This document shows, one piece after another, positions 4,904 through 7,266 of a stretch of DNA of 7,266 bases. The notes beneath the pieces were generated by a model that did not search any database, had not been told where the DNA came from, and was given only the letters and a program-made list of their open reading frames with translations. Source of the DNA: Chitinophagales bacterium. GTDB taxonomy: Bacteria; Bacteroidota; Bacteroidia; Chitinophagales; Saprospiraceae. The position numbers and the translations under genes are program-made. Location of the stretch: the NCBI GenBank assembly GCA_013297575.1, contig JAAFHO010000283.1, positions 1 to 7,266 on the forward strand. The letters run 5' to 3'. Every line of letters starts with the position of its first letter. Positions within the stretch are counted from its first letter, which is position 1.

Positions 4904-5332
4904 ATGCGTATTATACCTATTCTTGCCTTATTTTTTCTTGCTGTTACGCTCCATGCTCAGACCACAGGAAAAGCCGCTAAATCTATCTTATCCGTGATGG
5001 ACCAACAAGAAAAAGCTTGGAACAAAGGCGATTTATCTGCTTTTATGGAAGGCTATTGGAAGTCTGATAGCCTCTGTTTTATTGGCTCCAGAGGACTTAC
5101 ACACGGGTGGACACAAACCCTCGAAAATTATAAAAAAGGCTACCCCAATACCGATGCTATGGGGCAACTTAAATTCACTATTGTTTCAGTCGAGCAATTG
5201 TCCAAAAAATCCGCGTATGTTATTGGAAAATGGCAGTTAACGCGCACGAAAGGCGATATTGGCGGCCATTATACCTTACTTTGGAAAAAAATAAAGGGTA
5301 AATGGGTAATTGTCGCCGATCATTCCAGTTAG
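4904..5332 (+). CDS. Secreted DUF4440/SnoaL-like (NTF2-fold) protein
   Basis: A 142-residue protein with a Sec signal peptide (residues 1-18, cut near HA|Q), so it is probably periplasmic. The mature part has the typical DUF4440 order. A first helix with the motif QEKAWNKGDLSAFMEGYW (35-52) is followed by SDSLCFIGSRG and THGWTQTLENYKKGYP, then by the beta strands LKFTIVSVEQL, SAYVIGKWQLTR and GHYTLLWKKIKGKWVIVADHSS, the last ending the domain as in most members. Known members of this superfamily range from isomerases to simple binding proteins, so the reaction cannot be named; there is no clear catalytic set beyond this fold. It has its own promoter and converges with the CRTAC1-like gene, with only 13 nt between the stop codons. 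No operon partner is visible. Confidence 0.9.
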   Translation: MRIIPILALFFLAVTLHAQTTGKAAKSILSVMDQQEKAWNKGDLSAFMEGYWKSDSLCFIGSRGLTHGWTQTLENYKKGYPNTDAMGQLKFTIVSVEQLSKKSAYVIGKWQLTRTKGDIGGHYTLLWKKIKGKWVIVADHSS

Positions 5333-5355
5333 TACCAAGCGTTACTTACTTGGTA
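5333..5355. terminator. Shared hairpin between convergent genes
   Basis: TACCAAG (5333-5339) pairs perfectly with CTTGGTA (5349-5355) around a 9-nt loop. It begins directly after the TAG of the DUF4440-like gene, and the stop of the leftward CRTAC1-like gene (5348-5346) lies in its loop. It can act in both directions, but neither side has a T-run, so its strength is uncertain. It shares ACCAAGCGTTAC with the tRNA spacer hairpin. Confidence 0.45.
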
Positions 5356-7266
5356 GAGTACAATTGTGCTTTTTCATTATTATTACCCACAACAATATAT
5401 TGTTTGCCCCCTGACCCCTTCAATAGCGCCATATCGCGCACTTCTCCTCTAGCCCAAAAACCGGAGATCGTATTGTTTACCCATGAAAAACCTCCTTTGC
5501 CATCGCCCGCGAGTAATGTACCTATACCCGCATCACACGCGTTCGTTTCCGCCTCCATACCATATTTGTTACCCGCTAGTAATATATCAAGTTTGCCATC
5601 ATGTGTAAAATCTGATATTATAATCCCTTGATTAGCAGATGTTTGTGCTTGCCTAGGTAATTCATGTTTGATAAATTTACCGTCTTTGTTTTCCCACCAG
5701 CAGGAAGCCAAAGTGTAACTATAGAGGTTCAACGCTGCCTCTAAATCCGATGTAGGATATACTTGATCCATGGTGGCTTGCCCGTAAACACTCGCTTTCA
5801 AAAACTTCTTTTTTAAAGAGGGAATATGTTTTACCAATACATCTTTTTGAACCAATGGGTACAGATTTCCTTTTTCATAAAAGGCCATAATAGGATCTAT
5901 TATATTATTTTTGTCAAAATCAGCAGCAAAACAGCGGAATGGTGCCGATTCACTAGCCTCAAAACGTGTATTTTGCCCTAAATTGCCAGTTACAATATCC
6001 ATATCACCATCTCCATCCAGATCACCCGCAGCCATACGAAACCATATCCCATTTGATTTTTCTAACCCAAAAGCCGTTGTCACATTCACTATTTGCCCGC
6101 CTTTTATTTTAAAAATACTTAATGGCATCCATTCGCCACAGGCCACCAATTCTAACGCTGGGTCATTATCTACATTGACCCATTGCAAGTCGGTAACCAT
6201 ACCACAACGCTCAAAATCGGGCGAAACAGTACTGGTTACATCCGTAAATTTGGTACGGTCGTTGCGTAAAATGACACTTTGTGGTGTCATCGGCCATTTT
6301 GTAGGCAACACACGCCCACCAATAAACAAATCTAGGTCGCCATCATTGTCGTAATCGTAGGTGGTGACACGACCACCCACTCCCGGTAGTTGTGGTATGG
6401 CAGGTGCTTTTAAAAAATTTCCCTTACCATCTAAATTGATATATAATCGACTTTGCCAAGCCGCAGGTGTTGTGGATTCTGCACCGCCGCTTACCACAAA
6501 AAGATCGAGATCCTGATCTTTATCGGCATCAAAAAAACAAGCACCATGATCCTCAAAAGCCTTGTCTAATTCAAAAGCATTGGTGGCTGCTGGCGCAAAA
6601 CTTCCATCTGTTTTTTGCAAAAGCATGGCAGCCGATTGGTCAAAGGAAGCACCAATAAACAAGTCATCCAACCCATCGCCATTTACATCTCCCGCCACCG
6701 TAAAAGGCCCCAATTCAGTCGTTTTCCAAGGGTTCAATGGCCATTGTTCAAAATCGTTAAAATCATTTTCTTTATGCGTAAATGCCAAGCCATTTCCTAC
6801 CGAAAAATACTGCCCTTCCTTGGGTGGGGTAGGGGATATGCTGTTCGTTTGTACACCATTTGCCTCATTTTGTTGGAGCGTAAGTCGTTGATTAACAGTT
6901 ACATTGGTAATGATGTGTGTTTTCCCGTTAGGCCACCGAACAGTAAGTTTGTCGATGTTATTTATCTTCCCAATACCAAAATGAAGGAGGTGTTCAACGG
7001 AAGAAAAAATACCCCGACTCGGATAAAGTTCGGCATATTGGGTGTGTCCATTATCATATTCAATCAAAGCGGATGCACCTACGGCAAAAGGGTTTTTACT
7101 ATCGCCTTTTAGTTTCAATTGTAGATAATTATTACTAGATTTCCCTACACTTTTGTTTTCATAAATAAAGGCAGGTTGCTCTAAATTATTTACCACTAAA
7201 TCCAAATCACCATCGGCATCCAAATCGCCCCATGCCGCCCCACAAGACCAAGAAGCAGGTGCCGTC
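5346..7266 (-). CDS. CRTAC1-like VCBS/FG-GAP + UnbV (ASPIC) surface protein, N-terminus beyond window
   Basis: The frame is open from the right edge to TAA at 5348-5346, giving 639 visible residues. The apparent start at 7223 is only an in-frame TTG: coding continues upstream as SWSCGAAWGDLDADGDLDLV, so the gene begins outside the window. Counting from the edge, an FG-GAP/VCBS calcium-binding repeat is at 13-25 (GDLDADGDLDLVV). The UnbV/ASPIC domain (about 61-131) shows VGASALIEYDNG, LLHFGIGK, LTVRWPNGK and NQRLTL. Then come four or five further VCBS-like repeats: GDVNGDGLDDLFIG (near 193), DADKDQDLDLFVV (near 246), DYDNDGDLDLFIGG (near 304), GDLDGDGDMDIVTG (near 414) and SDFTHDGKLDILLAG (near 551). 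This is a beta-propeller of the kind often encoded with SusC/SusD-type loci, exported and surface-linked. Its ligand is unknown. A proline-rich linker near residue 145 may be an inserted repeat. Confidence 0.93.
   Translation of the reverse strand, partial: TAPASWSCGAAWGDLDADGDLDLVVNNLEQPAFIYENKSVGKSSNNYLQLKLKGDSKNPFAVGASALIEYDNGHTQYAELYPSRGIFSSVEHLLHFGIGKINNIDKLTVRWPNGKTHIITNVTVNQRLTLQQNEANGVQTNSISPTPPKEGQYFSVGNGLAFTHKENDFNDFEQWPLNPWKTTELGPFTVAGDVNGDGLDDLFIGASFDQSAAMLLQKTDGSFAPAATNAFELDKAFEDHGACFFDADKDQDLDLFVVSGGAESTTPAAWQSRLYINLDGKGNFLKAPAIPQLPGVGGRVTTYDYDNDGDLDLFIGGRVLPTKWPMTPQSVILRNDRTKFTDVTSTVSPDFERCGMVTDLQWVNVDNDPALELVACGEWMPLSIFKIKGGQIVNVTTAFGLEKSNGIWFRMAAGDLDGDGDMDIVTGNLGQNTRFEASESAPFRCFAADFDKNNIIDPIMAFYEKGNLYPLVQKDVLVKHIPSLKKKFLKASVYGQATMDQVYPTSDLEAALNLYSYTLASCWWENKDGKFIKHELPRQAQTSANQGIIISDFTHDGKLDILLAGNKYGMEAETNACDAGIGTLLAGDGKGGFSWVNNTISGFWARGEVRDMALLKGSGGKQYIVVGNNNEKAQLYSTK
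6813..6834. repeat. GC-rich imperfect palindrome inside the CRTAC1-like gene
   Basis: A 22-nt segment begins CCCTTCC and ends GGTAGGG. Its ends pair (CCCT with AGGG, then CC with GG after one mismatch). It encodes the short PTPPKEG linker between the UnbV domain and the second propeller block. Its composition is unlike the surrounding AT-rich code, and it resembles REP-like 'CCCTCC...AAGG' repeats I recall from Bacteroidota genomes that sit both between and inside genes. Confidence 0.35.

Larger units (their letters stand above)
4734..4910 (-). pseudogene. Possible leftover of a leftward gene (58 codons, no start)
   Basis: On the minus strand a frame is free of stops from 4910 down to the TAA at 4736-4734. 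The translation reads like real protein: it contains WNQSLDTQKYTIS, YEKELRDGVGIKIVSF and YVDFKTVDTAIKKAIPTV, and the last third shows a strong purine-any-pyrimidine codon pattern. No ATG, GTG or TTG occurs early in the frame, and a stop precedes it at 4913-4911. It overlaps the promoter and first codons of the DUF4440-like gene. This suggests the tail of a decayed gene, or a chance frame in AT-rich DNA. Family not recognised. Confidence 0.35.

Noticed and set aside
5911..7112. Several rightward frames of 63-165 codons antisense to the VCBS/UnbV gene
   Set aside because: They overlap each other in different frames and mirror the repetitive Asp-rich coding of the opposite strand.
7221..7223. 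TTG as start of the VCBS/UnbV protein
   Set aside because: The upstream codons encode the conserved lead of the same FG-GAP repeat, so the gene continues past the window.
1..7266. Defence island, prophage or integrative element
   Set aside because: No integrase, transposase, nuclease, toxin-antitoxin pair or attachment-site repeat next to the tRNAs was found; no direct repeat of a tRNA 3' end is visible in the window.

Overview
The window looks like a piece of a Bacteroidota chromosome (Cytophagales, Chitinophagales or Sphingobacteriales-like). The reasons are AT-rich DNA, secreted proteins ending their signal peptides in '...FGQ' or '...HAQ', promoters resembling the Bacteroidota TTG / TAnnTTTG consensus, little Shine-Dalgarno signal, a LytS/LytTR-type two-component pair, and a large CRTAC1-like VCBS/UnbV protein. 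No transposase, CRISPR array, phage gene or obvious defence system is visible.

Layout. Positions 1-269 hold the 3' end of an unrecognised gene. Positions 405-2954 hold three rightward genes: a secreted helical-repeat (TPR-like) protein, a four-TM LytS/YehU-type histidine kinase and, 5 nt later, a LytTR response regulator. A small intrinsic terminator overlaps the regulator's stop codon. Between the TPR-like gene and the kinase is a palindromic TTGGACATT repeat that contains a promoter-like sequence. Positions 2985-3169 hold tRNA-Tyr(GTA) followed by tRNA-Glu(TTC), both leftward. Just upstream of tRNA-Tyr on the same strand is an unlisted-type small ORF of 32 codons (3228-3326). Seven of its residues are tyrosine, and a small hairpin with a T-run lies between it and the tRNA. 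Positions 3392-4450 encode a leftward HTH regulator with a 17-nt perfect palindrome upstream of its start.

The 453-nt gap at 4451-4903 is not empty. It has the palindrome, an AACTG tandem repeat inside a hairpin, a promoter/terminator pair that could define a roughly 120-nt RNA, and a stop-to-stop leftward frame (4734-4910) that reads like protein but has no start codon. Positions 4904-5332 encode a secreted DUF4440/SnoaL-like protein. It converges with a large leftward VCBS/UnbV (CRTAC1-like) surface protein that runs off the right edge. The two share a hairpin between their stop codons.

How the parts work together. The kinase and response regulator are clearly one signalling unit, probably transcribed together, possibly with the TPR-like gene. 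The HTH regulator may control itself through the upstream palindrome. The most unusual arrangement is the tyrosine-rich mini-ORF, hairpin and tRNA-Tyr series, which could be a leader-peptide-like control of tRNA supply. This is inference only; an independent small protein next to an independently promoted tRNA operon is equally possible.
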